Origin: Niallia endozanthoxylica | GTDB taxonomy: Bacteria > Bacillota > Bacilli > Bacillales > Cytobacillaceae | Direction: 5' to 3' | DNA: 64,000 bases | Assembly (NCBI RefSeq): GCF_008710145.1 | Contig: NZ_VYKL01000031.1 | Location: 33,365 to 97,364, forward strand | Position numbers and translations under genes: made by a program | Part shown: in pieces, positions 25,734 through 34,257 of the stretch | Layout: the number at the start of each line of letters is the position of its first letter | How positions within the stretch are numbered: position 1 is the stretch's first letter | Notes under the pieces: model-generated | Database searches by the model: none | What the model saw: the letters and a program-made list of their open reading frames with translations, nothing else | What the model was told of the DNA's origin: nothing

Positions 25734-27596
25734 ATGGGCTCTGTTATTGTATCTAATGAACAAATTCTTCACGCGCTTCAATCTAGTATTCTGTCTATCT
25801 ATGACGAAATGATTGTGACAGATGCAAAAGGAATCATTCTACATAGAAGCGGGGAACTGAACAATTTTTGGTCATCAAACACTCCCACAATAGTAGGAAA
25901 AACGTTAATGGAACTAGAGGAAATATCATTCTTTGGTGAAACCCTGTTGCCCTTGTTAAAGAGGGAGGTCCATTCTCTTCAATTAAAGACTTGGGATGGA
26001 AGTACGATTCTTATTACCATGTTTCCATCACATGGGAATAGTGAAGAACTATGCGTTTGGGGACTAAAGGGCATCTCCGAAACCATCACGGATTCAGTTG
26101 AGTTACTAGAAGATAGGGAACCAACAACACTTTCTTCCATGGTCGTCCATAGTCAAAAAATGAAAGAGGTCCTAAATACCATTGAAATGGTGTCAAAGGT
26201 TTCCACAACTGTTCTATTATTAGGAGAATCCGGTGTAGGAAAGGAAATGCTTGCGAAAACCCTCCATCAATTGAGTAATAGAAGGTTAAAACCATTCATT
26301 GCCGTTAACTGCGGTGCCATACCGGACAATTTATTAGAAAGTGAATTATTCGGATATGTCGGAGGAGCCTTTAGCGGTGCCAACAAAAATGGTGCTCCGG
26401 GAAAATTCGAATTAGCAAATGGAGGGATTATTTTTCTTGATGAAATTGGTGAAATGCCTTTGAACCTGCAGGTGAAATTACTTCGAATCCTACAAGAAAA
26501 AGAAGTGACTCCTTTAGGCAGTTCAAAATCAATTAGGATAGATGTCCAAATTATTGCTGCAACGAATCGATCATTAGAAAAAATGGTCAAAGAGGGCCGG
26601 TTTAGAGAAGACTTATATTATCGCTTGAATGTCGTACCGATTGATATTCCTTCCTTACGAGAGAGAATTGAAGATATTCCTGTCTTACTTTATCATTTTG
26701 TTGCGAAATATAATGCGTTATATAATCGAAATATCCACATCACACCTGATGCCATCGATTTATTTTGCATGTATGATTGGCCGGGAAATGTTCGACAATT
26801 AGAGAATACTGTTGAACGAATTGTTGTGACGAGCAGGGACATGGACGTGGACGCAAGTATTGTATACAGCTATATTCCTTGGAAGAAGGATGAATTTAAG
26901 GAACCTCCGCTGATTGAATACATTATGCCTCTGCAGGAAGCTATTGATATGGTGGAGGAGCAGTTAATTAAACTTGCTGTGGATAAATATAAATCATCCA
27001 AACTTGCAGCAAAAGTCCTTGAAATTAGTCAGCCAACATTGAGCAGAAAATATAAAAAAATCCGTGAGAAAATGGAACGAGAATCACTATCCTATCCAAA
27101 TAAAAGAAACATACTTGAACAACATTTAGATAAACAATTACGATCGATGGCGATTGTGACTTCGACTGTTATTCTACCAGAAGAAATCTCAGAATTAATG
27201 AAACCTAATGTTTCACCGTCCAACCCAATCTTTAAAAGGGTTCAGAAAAAGTTAACGAATTTACGGGAACAAGAGGGAATCATTGAGTGGGTCTACATTT
27301 TTAAAATGGTGGATAGTCATGTGGCCCAGACGATTGTGGCCAGTGAAGATTTTGTGATTCCAACGGGTGTTTTATATGAAGGGCCGCCTGAAACGATGGA
27401 AGTGGCCTTTGCCGCATTAAATGGAAAAGCCGGAGTCACTCCTTTATACCAAGATATCTATGGTGAATGGAAAACAAGCTTTGCTCCATTAATGGATTCT
27501 AATGGAAAAGTAGTGGCCATCATTGCTTTTGACCATAAAAAGTCATATATTGAAACAGAGTTAAAGAAGATTGAGAACATGTTAAAAAAACATTAA
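25734..27596 (+). CDS. Sigma-54-dependent transcriptional activator
   Basis: 620 residues. A PAS-like N-terminus (about 10-110) precedes the AAA+ domain (about 130-360): Walker A GESGVGKE near 163, the sigma-54 contact loop as GAFSGA near 211 (Ser replacing the usual Thr), and Walker B IIFLDEIGE near 228. A Fis/TyrR-type helix-turn-helix lies near 415-440 (SSKLAAKVLEISQPTLSRKY). Unusually, about 180 more residues follow, resembling a Cache-type ligand domain (GEWKTSFAPLMDSNGKVVAIIAFD). It is divergent from the N-demethylase cluster and almost certainly its activator. Confidence 0.9.
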   Translation: MGSVIVSNEQILHALQSSILSIYDEMIVTDAKGIILHRSGELNNFWSSNTPTIVGKTLMELEEISFFGETLLPLLKREVHSLQLKTWDGSTILITMFPSHGNSEELCVWGLKGISETITDSVELLEDREPTTLSSMVVHSQKMKEVLNTIEMVSKVSTTVLLLGESGVGKEMLAKTLHQLSNRRLKPFIAVNCGAIPDNLLESELFGYVGGAFSGANKNGAPGKFELANGGIIFLDEIGEMPLNLQVKLLRILQEKEVTPLGSSKSIRIDVQIIAATNRSLEKMVKEGRFREDLYYRLNVVPIDIPSLRERIEDIPVLLYHFVAKYNALYNRNIHITPDAIDLFCMYDWPGNVRQLENTVERIVVTSRDMDVDASIVYSYIPWKKDEFKEPPLIEYIMPLQEAIDMVEEQLIKLAVDKYKSSKLAAKVLEISQPTLSRKYKKIREKMERESLSYPNKRNILEQHLDKQLRSMAIVTSTVILPEEISELMKPNVSPSNPIFKRVQKKLTNLREQEGIIEWVYIFKMVDSHVAQTIVASEDFVIPTGVLYEGPPETMEVAFAALNGKAGVTPLYQDIYGEWKTSFAPLMDSNGKVVAIIAFDHKKSYIETELKKIENMLKKH

Positions 27597-27703
27597 GTTG
27601 CGGTTATGCACAGGCAACATCCCGAAGTCCCTTTTATATAAAAGATTAAACTTGTCGGAATTTTCATTATGAGATTATAATAGGGAAGAGGAGGATGATA
27701 TTA

Positions 27704-28273
27704 ATGAAAAAAGCGATTTTATTTTTAGCAAATGGATATGAAGAAATCGAAGCGTTAGCAGTCGTTGATTATTTACGTCGTGCTGAAATACAGGTTGATA
27801 TGGTTTCAATTACAGGAACGTTAGAAACGGTCAGCGCTCATGGAGTACATATTAAAGCAGATAAATTAGTAGAAGATGTGAATGCGGCAGAGTATGATGC
27901 TGTCATCACTCCAGGTGGGCTTCCTGGCTCCAAGCTGCTTGCAGAAAATGAACAAGTAGTATCCTATTTACAATCCTTTTATGAAGCGGACAAACTAGTT
28001 GCCTCTATTTGTGCCTCACCGCTTGCTTTAGAAGCTGCAGGATTAGCTGCAAAAATTAAAGGGACTTGTTATCCTGGCTTTGAATCACAAATTAATTTTA
28101 AAGAATTCTCTGAAGAAATCGTCGTTAAGGATGGAAATGTGATTACTTCCCGTGGTCCGGCAACCTCTCCATATTTTGCCCTAGCAATCATTGAAGCACT
28201 TGTTGGAAAAGAAAAGGCTGATCAAATCCGTAATGGTACATTGATTCCAATGGTCGAAGGCTCAGTAAAATAA
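27704..28273 (+). CDS. DJ-1/PfpI-family protein (YajL/ThiJ type)
   Basis: 189 residues from ATG 27704, 9 bases after GAGGAGG; ATG 27695 abuts that site. The N-terminal FLANGYEEIEALAVVDYLRRA and the nucleophile elbow VASICASPLALEAAG, with the conserved Cys, define DJ-1/PfpI. Family members act as glyoxalase/deglycase-like stress enzymes. Next to aldehyde-generating genes a protective role is plausible but only inferred. It is on the strand opposite the cluster, downstream of the activator. Confidence 0.85.
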   Translation: MKKAILFLANGYEEIEALAVVDYLRRAEIQVDMVSITGTLETVSAHGVHIKADKLVEDVNAAEYDAVITPGGLPGSKLLAENEQVVSYLQSFYEADKLVASICASPLALEAAGLAAKIKGTCYPGFESQINFKEFSEEIVVKDGNVITSRGPATSPYFALAIIEALVGKEKADQIRNGTLIPMVEGSVK

Positions 28274-28297
28274 TAACGATTGATAAGAAACATGCAG

Positions 28298-28329
28298 GCG
28301 GCTGAAACTTTCTCAGCCGCTTGTTTTTT
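28298..28329 (+). terminator. Terminator after DJ-1 gene
   Basis: GCGGCTGA (28298-28305) pairs with TCAGCCGC (28313-28320), then TTGTTTTTTG. Confidence 0.9.
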
Positions 28330-28462
28330 GTCATATTAGTATTCTTTGGAAAATACACATAAAAAACTATTTTTGAAAAAGTATAAAGATTTATGAAAAT
28401 AATAATTTTTTAATGCAAAATTATACAATTTAGTTTATAATAACAGTAACTTCATCGCTGAT

Positions 28463-28476
28463 ACGCTTTTAAGCGT
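28463..28476 (+). promoter_or_regulatory. Palindrome upstream of the TRAP operon
   Basis: ACGCTT-TT-AAGCGT, 47 bp before the dctP start. Candidate operator; the binding protein is unknown. Confidence 0.4.
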
Positions 28477-28522
28477 TAAAGTATAATATTATAATATAAT
28501 AGTTGAAAAGGGGTAATCAATT

Positions 28523-29554
28523 TTGAAGGGGATTAAATTATTATTCATGATTGCCGCTGTTGTCAGTTTGTTAGCACTGACAGCTTGTGGAGGCGGAGCA
28601 AAGGACTCAGGAAAGAATCAAGCGAATAGCGGGAAAGATGGAGACGTTATTACGATTAAAGTAGGACATATTTCTCCAGATGGACAAGCCTATGCCATTG
28701 GATTTAACGAATATGCGAAAGCAGTGGAAGAAGCTACTAATGGGAAAGTAAAATTCGAAATTTTCGGTAATGGTGCTCTAGGCGGCGAACGCGAAATGCT
28801 TGAAGGGGTTCAACTGGGTACATTGGATATGAGTGTCATTACAACAGGCGTTGTGACCAACTTTGTTCCTGAGGTGTCAGTCATTGAGTTCCCATTCTTA
28901 TTTAGAGATTTAGACCATACGTACAAAACGTTAGATGGTGAAGTGGGTCAAGAATTATTAGACAAAATGTCAGATGTCAATCTGAAAGGGATTGCTTTCT
29001 GGGAAAATGGTCAACGCCACTTAGCTAATAGCAAGAAGCCGATCAAATCAGTGGAAGATTTAAAGGGTCTAAAAATGAGAACCATTGAAAGTGAACTTTT
29101 ACTAGATACGTATAGTGCACTTGGTACAAATGCAACACCAATGGCATTCCCAGAAGTATACAGCGGTCTGCAGCAGGGCGTGATTGATGGTTCAGATTTC
29201 TCAACGGGTGTTTACTATACAACAAATGTATATGAACAATCTAAACATTTCTCTGAAGTAGGACTTTATTATGCTTCCGCTACTTTAGTAATGAATCAAG
29301 AGCTTTTTGCGTCGTTACCTGAAGAGATTCAAAAAGTCATCGTCGATCTTGGTAAAGAGTATGCACAGAAAGAACGTCAAATCAATCAAGATTTAATGGA
29401 AGATTACAAAAAGAATTTAGTGGAAAAGGGAGTAGAAATTATTCCTGAAGAAGATATTGATATGGAGTCATTCCGCAAGGCTGTTCAACCGGTCTATGAA
29501 AAACATGCAGAACGTTACGGAGATTATGTTGAAAGAATACAAGCTGTCAAATAA
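28523..29554 (+). CDS. dctP: TRAP transporter DctP-family solute-binding lipoprotein
   Basis: 343 residues, TTG start with AAAAGGGG. Lipobox LALTACGG, then a DctP fold: a GHISPDGQAYAIGFNEYAKAVEE opening, FENGQRHLANS-like FWENGQRHLAN near 160, and LKGLKMRTIES near 180, which holds the substrate carboxylate arginine. It captures an organic acid for the DctQM channel encoded just downstream. A strong hairpin separates it from dctQ. Confidence 0.92.
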   Translation: MKGIKLLFMIAAVVSLLALTACGGGAKDSGKNQANSGKDGDVITIKVGHISPDGQAYAIGFNEYAKAVEEATNGKVKFEIFGNGALGGEREMLEGVQLGTLDMSVITTGVVTNFVPEVSVIEFPFLFRDLDHTYKTLDGEVGQELLDKMSDVNLKGIAFWENGQRHLANSKKPIKSVEDLKGLKMRTIESELLLDTYSALGTNATPMAFPEVYSGLQQGVIDGSDFSTGVYYTTNVYEQSKHFSEVGLYYASATLVMNQELFASLPEEIQKVIVDLGKEYAQKERQINQDLMEDYKKNLVEKGVEIIPEEDIDMESFRKAVQPVYEKHAERYGDYVERIQAVK

Positions 29555-29572
29555 TCAATTGTAAAAAACATT

Positions 29573-29614
29573 AAAAGACTTTGAGGGGAGGATGATTCCT
29601 CAAAGTCTTTTTTT
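29573..29614 (+). terminator. Intra-operon terminator/attenuator between dctP and dctQ
   Basis: A 14-bp stem, AAAAGACTTTGAGG (29573-29586) with CCTCAAAGTCTTTT (29598-29611), then more T. Partial termination here would make the binding protein in excess over the membrane subunits. Confidence 0.85.
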
Positions 29615-29664
29615 CGTAATTCACTAGATTGGTTTGAAAATTTATTCTGAAAAGGGAGATGACA

Positions 29665-30174
29665 ATGAAAGTAATTCGTTGGCTCGATGAGAATATTGAA
29701 AAAGTAATATTAGTATTTTTCTCTATCATCATGGTAGCAGTTATTTTTTTACAAGTGGTGATGAGACAATTTGGCGGTTCCCTATCCTGGTCAGAGGAAT
29801 TGGCACGTTATTGCTTTATCTGGATGATTTATATTGGAATCAGTTTAGGTGTAAAAGAGCAAAAACATGTAAGGATTGATGCCATTTTATTTTTGCTAAA
29901 GGAAAAAGGAAAAATGATTTTACTATTTATTGCCAATCTTTTCTTTATGGCATTTGCGATATTTGTCATTATTTACGGTTATGAAGTAGCCCATCAATTA
30001 TTACAATTTGGCCAAAAATCGCCTGCTAATCAAATTCCTATGGGTTTCATTTATATGGCAACACCTGTTGGAATGGGGCTGACTCTGATTCGATTAATTC
30101 AGAATCAAGTGAAGTTAGTTCAGTCCTTTCTAGGTAAAGGAAAAAACAATAACGGAAAAGAGATTTATTTTTAA
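29665..30174 (+). CDS. dctQ: TRAP transporter small permease (DctQ)
   Basis: 169 residues from ATG 29665, 7 bases after AAAGGGAG. Four membrane helices. SLSWSEELARYCFIWMIYIGISLG carries the DctQ core, and RIDAILFLL follows. It pairs with DctM to form the secondary transporter. Seventeen to twenty bases separate it from dctM. Confidence 0.92.
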   Translation: MKVIRWLDENIEKVILVFFSIIMVAVIFLQVVMRQFGGSLSWSEELARYCFIWMIYIGISLGVKEQKHVRIDAILFLLKEKGKMILLFIANLFFMAFAIFVIIYGYEVAHQLLQFGQKSPANQIPMGFIYMATPVGMGLTLIRLIQNQVKLVQSFLGKGKNNNGKEIYF

Positions 30175-30196
30175 ATGAGGATAGGGGGTTTTGGTG

Positions 30197-31468
30197 ATGA
30201 CAGCTACGGCCGTCTTATTTGGCAGCTTTGCCATTCTGTTACTGCTCAGTGTACCAATAGGTATCGCTATAGGGTTGGCAACACTGGTCACGATTTTTTA
30301 TTCCGGCAGTATGCCGCTTGAATTTTTAGCTAAAGAATTAGTCACATCTGTTGATTCATTTCCATTAATGGCGGTTCCTTTCTTTATTCTTGCTGGGGAA
30401 ATTATGGGAAAGGGCGGTATTTCGCAAAGATTATTTGGAGTTGCCGGTGCACTGGTAGGAAATAAAACAGGGGGCTTTGCGATTGCTACCATTATTACAT
30501 GCATGTTCTTTGCTGCGATTTCTGGTTCCGGCCCTGCTACTGTTGCGGCAATTGGAGGGGTGATGATACCTGCTATGGTTCAGCAGGGCTATGATAGACG
30601 GTTTGCAACAGCAACTGTAGCAGCCGCAGGTTCCATTGGTATTATTATTCCTCCAAGTATTCCAATGGTCATGTTCGGTGTAACAGCAAGTGTTTCTATT
30701 GGGGACTTATTTATTTCCGGTATTATTCCAGGCATTTTGGTTGGTGTAGCCATGATGATCTGGGCTTGGTACTATTCGAAGAAAATGGGATATAAGGGAT
30801 TAGATGAGAAAACATCGCTTAAAAATATTGGAAAAGCTATTTGGGATGCGAAATGGGCTTTATTAATTCCTATTATCATTTTGGGTGGAATTTATGGCGG
30901 GATTTTTACCCCAACGGAAGCTGCTGTTATTGCTGTGGTATACGGACTCTTTGTCGCAGTCGTGATTTATCGTGAGCTGCCATTAAAAGAGTTACCGAAA
31001 GTGATTTATGACTCAGCTCTTACAACGTCTACTGTTTTAATCATTGTAGGAGCAGCCAATGCGTTTGGACGTTTATTAACGCTTGAACAGATTCCAAATA
31101 AGATTGCGAATGGGTTAATCAATATTTCCGATAATCCAATCGTTATCATCCTCCTTATTACGGCATTATTATTAGTGGTGGGAATGTTCATGGACCCGTT
31201 GGCAGCCATTATTATTTTAACACCTATATTATTGCCAATAGTCGTTCAAGTGGGATATGATCCCGTGCATTTTGGCGTCTTAATGATTATTAACTTGGCA
31301 ATCGGATATTTTACGCCGCCTGTAGGAGTCAACTTGTTTGTTGGATCTAGTATATCGGGTGTATCAATGGGGCCGCTGTCAAAAGCCGTTCTCCCGTATA
31401 TTGGCACCATGCTCATCGTTCTATTACTTGTAACCTTTCTTCCGCAAATTGTCTTGTTATTTGTATAG
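30197..31468 (+). CDS. dctM: TRAP transporter large permease (DctM)
   Basis: 423 residues if ATG 30197 is used (9 bases after TAGGGGG); TTG 30191 and GTG 30194 are alternatives. About 12 helices: MAVPFFILAGEIMGKGGIS, FAAISGSGPATVAAIGG and IIIPPSIPMVMFG are the family signatures. It is the ion-coupled channel of the TRAP system. It could also serve the second, orphan binding protein at 36249. Confidence 0.93.
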   Translation: MTATAVLFGSFAILLLLSVPIGIAIGLATLVTIFYSGSMPLEFLAKELVTSVDSFPLMAVPFFILAGEIMGKGGISQRLFGVAGALVGNKTGGFAIATIITCMFFAAISGSGPATVAAIGGVMIPAMVQQGYDRRFATATVAAAGSIGIIIPPSIPMVMFGVTASVSIGDLFISGIIPGILVGVAMMIWAWYYSKKMGYKGLDEKTSLKNIGKAIWDAKWALLIPIIILGGIYGGIFTPTEAAVIAVVYGLFVAVVIYRELPLKELPKVIYDSALTTSTVLIIVGAANAFGRLLTLEQIPNKIANGLINISDNPIVIILLITALLLVVGMFMDPLAAIIILTPILLPIVVQVGYDPVHFGVLMIINLAIGYFTPPVGVNLFVGSSISGVSMGPLSKAVLPYIGTMLIVLLLVTFLPQIVLLFV

Positions 31469-31510
31469 TGCAGGTTTCAATTGAATAGAGCTAGTGTTGT
31501 GGAAAAACAG

Positions 31511-31542
31511 AAAAGCAGTTCAAAGTGACTGCTTTTTGTTTT
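31511..31542 (+). terminator. Bidirectional terminator between dctM and the beta-helix gene
   Basis: AAAAGCAGT (31511-31519) pairs with ACTGCTTTT (31528-31536), with T or A runs on both sides. Confidence 0.85.
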
Positions 31543-31558
31543 TTATGTAAATGAGTAT

Positions 31559-33142
31559 TTAATACATAATGGATTCAGTATTCCTGTCCCTTTGGCCGTG
31601 TTCAATCTTCATTTCCTTTACATCTGAACCTGTTTCAATTACTTTTGAGAAAGAATCATCTGTCATCATGTTTTGAATCTTGATGAATTCTGCTCGATTT
31701 TCTCCTCCAAATACCTTTATCGCTGGTCCTGCATTGTTGTAATTTTTGATAGATAAGTCATTTAACATAATATTTCTTGCCCGGTATTGAATAGCAACAA
31801 CTGGGTTGTTTTTAAAGTCATATTCACCATCTCCAATAGCCCAAAAATGATTAATAACGACATTTTGATAGCCTGAAATAACTAAACTGCGGGGAGCAGA
31901 GTCCTTATATAACTCTGTATAAACAGGTGCAACGGAAACTAAACAGCAAGCCGAGATGTTATAAGCTGATTTCGACTGCGTATCCGTGCTTTTATGATGG
32001 CCAATATGTCGAAAATTATAGGAACGGTTATCGTTTACAGAAATATGTCCAACCATTTGAACATTGGAAGCAGCTGAAGAGTTTTCATGAGCTTTAATTT
32101 CTACACCGCCAAAACATCCTGCTGTAGAGTTATGGACAAGTAGGATATTTCTTGAACCATCATCGATTTCAATTCCGTTTGAATTTGAATAACCCTTTTG
32201 ATGGGAACGGCCGCTTGGGTTATACATATGAGAACGAGAAATAAAGATATAGTCGCTATGATGAGTAGTAATCCCATCATCTCCAAACCCATAACCTGTT
32301 AACTGATCCATCCACACATATTTACTGCCGCCGCTGGCACGGTACCCATCTCCAGCATAATTATAAAGAGTTGATGAGATATCAAAACAATGAAGACCTG
32401 GATTAATTCCTTCCACTTCATGTACCCATCCATAGGTCACATTTGCATAAGTCAAACAGCTCGAATGATTTCCCCAAGTACTTGTTTTTGTCGTGTCACC
32501 GAGGCGTTCAATATTCCAATCTAAAGTTAGACCCTTCACAAAAAGGTGATGATTCCCCTTCCAATGGTTCGCATTGGTTACCAATCTCGTCCCTTTAGGG
32601 GTATCAGGATGTAATTTAATGGTTGTCACACCTTTTCCTGCGCCGATTAAAAAAGTCCATGATGGAAGCCGAATCCCTTTCGTAATAAAAATTCCTTCAG
32701 GTACAATGACCTTTACTCTTCCATTTCCAAGCGCTTTATGAAAAGCAGCTGTACAATCTGTTCTTCCATCACCAACAGCACCGAAATCTAAAATATTTAC
32801 CTCACGTGTTATCTGATTTAATAATTCATTGTATTCTTGGTCTAGCTTATCCTTCCAATCGGGAACAATCTGTTCTTCTTTATCCACAATCGTTTTGCTA
32901 GGAGCTAAAAGAGTAGAAGGTTTGGCAAAGATACGAAAAAACCATCTAGTCAATTTCTCTAAGAAAGAGAAGGGCTGATTAGGGGGATGCGCTTCTAACA
33001 TAGACGTATTGTTTTGACACACCTGAGTGAACAGCTCCTCTGTCTCTTGAACTAACTTTTGTAACGGCATTCGATTTTGTGTCCATTCTGCTATCAGCGC
33101 GGCATTATTTCGTGGATCATGGGTTTGATTAAACTTAAACAC
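31559..33142 (-). CDS. Pectate lyase-superfamily (right-handed beta-helix) protein without signal peptide
   Basis: 527 residues. A charged N-terminal part (1-115) with a hydrophobic patch (FLEKLTRWFFRIFAK) precedes a Pectate_lyase_3 opening, DFGAVGDGRTDCTAAFHKAL (about 117-136). Repeated short strands of a beta-helix run to about 500. This fold occurs in polysaccharide lyases, GH28-like enzymes and phage tailspikes. No secretion signal is visible, which is odd for a polysaccharide enzyme. No phage genes lie around it. Function not assigned. Confidence 0.75.
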   Translation of the reverse strand: MFKFNQTHDPRNNAALIAEWTQNRMPLQKLVQETEELFTQVCQNNTSMLEAHPPNQPFSFLEKLTRWFFRIFAKPSTLLAPSKTIVDKEEQIVPDWKDKLDQEYNELLNQITREVNILDFGAVGDGRTDCTAAFHKALGNGRVKVIVPEGIFITKGIRLPSWTFLIGAGKGVTTIKLHPDTPKGTRLVTNANHWKGNHHLFVKGLTLDWNIERLGDTTKTSTWGNHSSCLTYANVTYGWVHEVEGINPGLHCFDISSTLYNYAGDGYRASGGSKYVWMDQLTGYGFGDDGITTHHSDYIFISRSHMYNPSGRSHQKGYSNSNGIEIDDGSRNILLVHNSTAGCFGGVEIKAHENSSAASNVQMVGHISVNDNRSYNFRHIGHHKSTDTQSKSAYNISACCLVSVAPVYTELYKDSAPRSLVISGYQNVVINHFWAIGDGEYDFKNNPVVAIQYRARNIMLNDLSIKNYNNAGPAIKVFGGENRAEFIKIQNMMTDDSFSKVIETGSDVKEMKIEHGQRDRNTESIMY

Positions 33143-33396
33143 TCAATTTCACTCCCAATACAAATCATTATATACATTATAACCTGTGTTCTGTTTCATA
33201 TAAAAACAGTGCTGCAGCTCTATCGTAACTTACTTTGAAATGTCATTTTACAGTTTTCTCTTGAAGGAATTATTAATTGAAAGGAATTATTCATCTCCTG
33301 TAGAAGTATAAATAAAATGGTCCATTATTAAATAGAAAACAGGCAAAAGCACGATAAAAATACAGCGATTTCTACTATATAATAAGGGGGATTTTC

Positions 33397-33906
33397 ATGA
33401 ATCATGCAGTCCATCAGCGTATGGTTGAAACCCGAAACAATTTAATCAAAAATATTAAATTATTAAGTTATGATGCATTTAATTACAAATCGGAACCTCA
33501 TCAGTGGAGTATCGCACAAATTTGTCATCACTTAGTACTAGTAGAAAAGGCAACAGTAAAAGCAATCACATGGGGATTAAGTCAGAGCAGTGAATTAAAT
33601 ACAGAAAGGAAAAACGTACAGCTTATTTTGGATCGGACGAAAAAACTTCAAGCGCCAGAAATCGTGGAACCTGATACAGCACCCTTTGACGTAAAGAGAA
33701 TAATAGAGTTGCTAAATGAATCAAGAAATGAATTAATCACTAGAATTCGTTTAATAGATGACCCTTCTATCCTCAAAACAAAATCAGTCTATCATCCAGC
33801 CTTTGGAGACTTATCATTAGACCAATGGATTGAAGCTGTCTACCTTCATGAAGAGCGGCATATGGAGCAAATAAGAGTAAATTTGAGTCTTTTAGATTTA
33901 TGCTGA
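33397..33906 (+). CDS. DinB-family protein
   Basis: 169 residues forming a four-helix bundle. The metal-ligand histidines are visible: CHHLVLVE near 50 and YLHEERHMEQI near 150. DinB/YfiT proteins are thiol- or divalent-metal-dependent enzymes of mostly unknown substrate. RBS AAGGGGG. Single gene with its own terminator. Confidence 0.85.
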   Translation: MNHAVHQRMVETRNNLIKNIKLLSYDAFNYKSEPHQWSIAQICHHLVLVEKATVKAITWGLSQSSELNTERKNVQLILDRTKKLQAPEIVEPDTAPFDVKRIIELLNESRNELITRIRLIDDPSILKTKSVYHPAFGDLSLDQWIEAVYLHEERHMEQIRVNLSLLDLC

Positions 33907-33936
33907 TGGGAATATGGAAGGAGCAGATGGCATCGG

Positions 33937-33970
33937 GAAGCGTACGGTTTATCGTTGCGCTTCTTTTTTT
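33937..33970 (+). terminator. Terminator after dinB-like gene
   Basis: GAAGCG (33937-33942) pairs with CGCTTC (33958-33963), then seven T. Confidence 0.85.
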
Positions 33971-34257
33971 AGTTTTTATAGATTTATAATTTCGTAAATC
34001 AAATAATATTATTATCTGATTTTTAAGTTATAATTACTAAAATATTATTTCAATTATCCCTGTCTATAATAGACATTTTATGAGAATTTGTAAAAATGCC
34101 AGCCGAATGAGATGGTAAAAATAATAAACTTAACCCTAATCGGCTATTGTCTAAGGTATTCGAATAAAATATAATCTAAATATAAAGAAAATTTAAAATA
34201 TTTAAAAATGAAATATATTTTCTTTAAGCTTTGATTTCTATTAAACAGGGTGATTCA
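33971..34257 (+). promoter_or_regulatory. AT-rich upstream region with a perfect 15-bp palindrome
   Basis: TGTCTAT-A-ATAGACA at 34061-34075 is the only distinct element. It may be an operator for the V4R regulator gene. The rest is AT-rich with no ORF. Confidence 0.4.
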
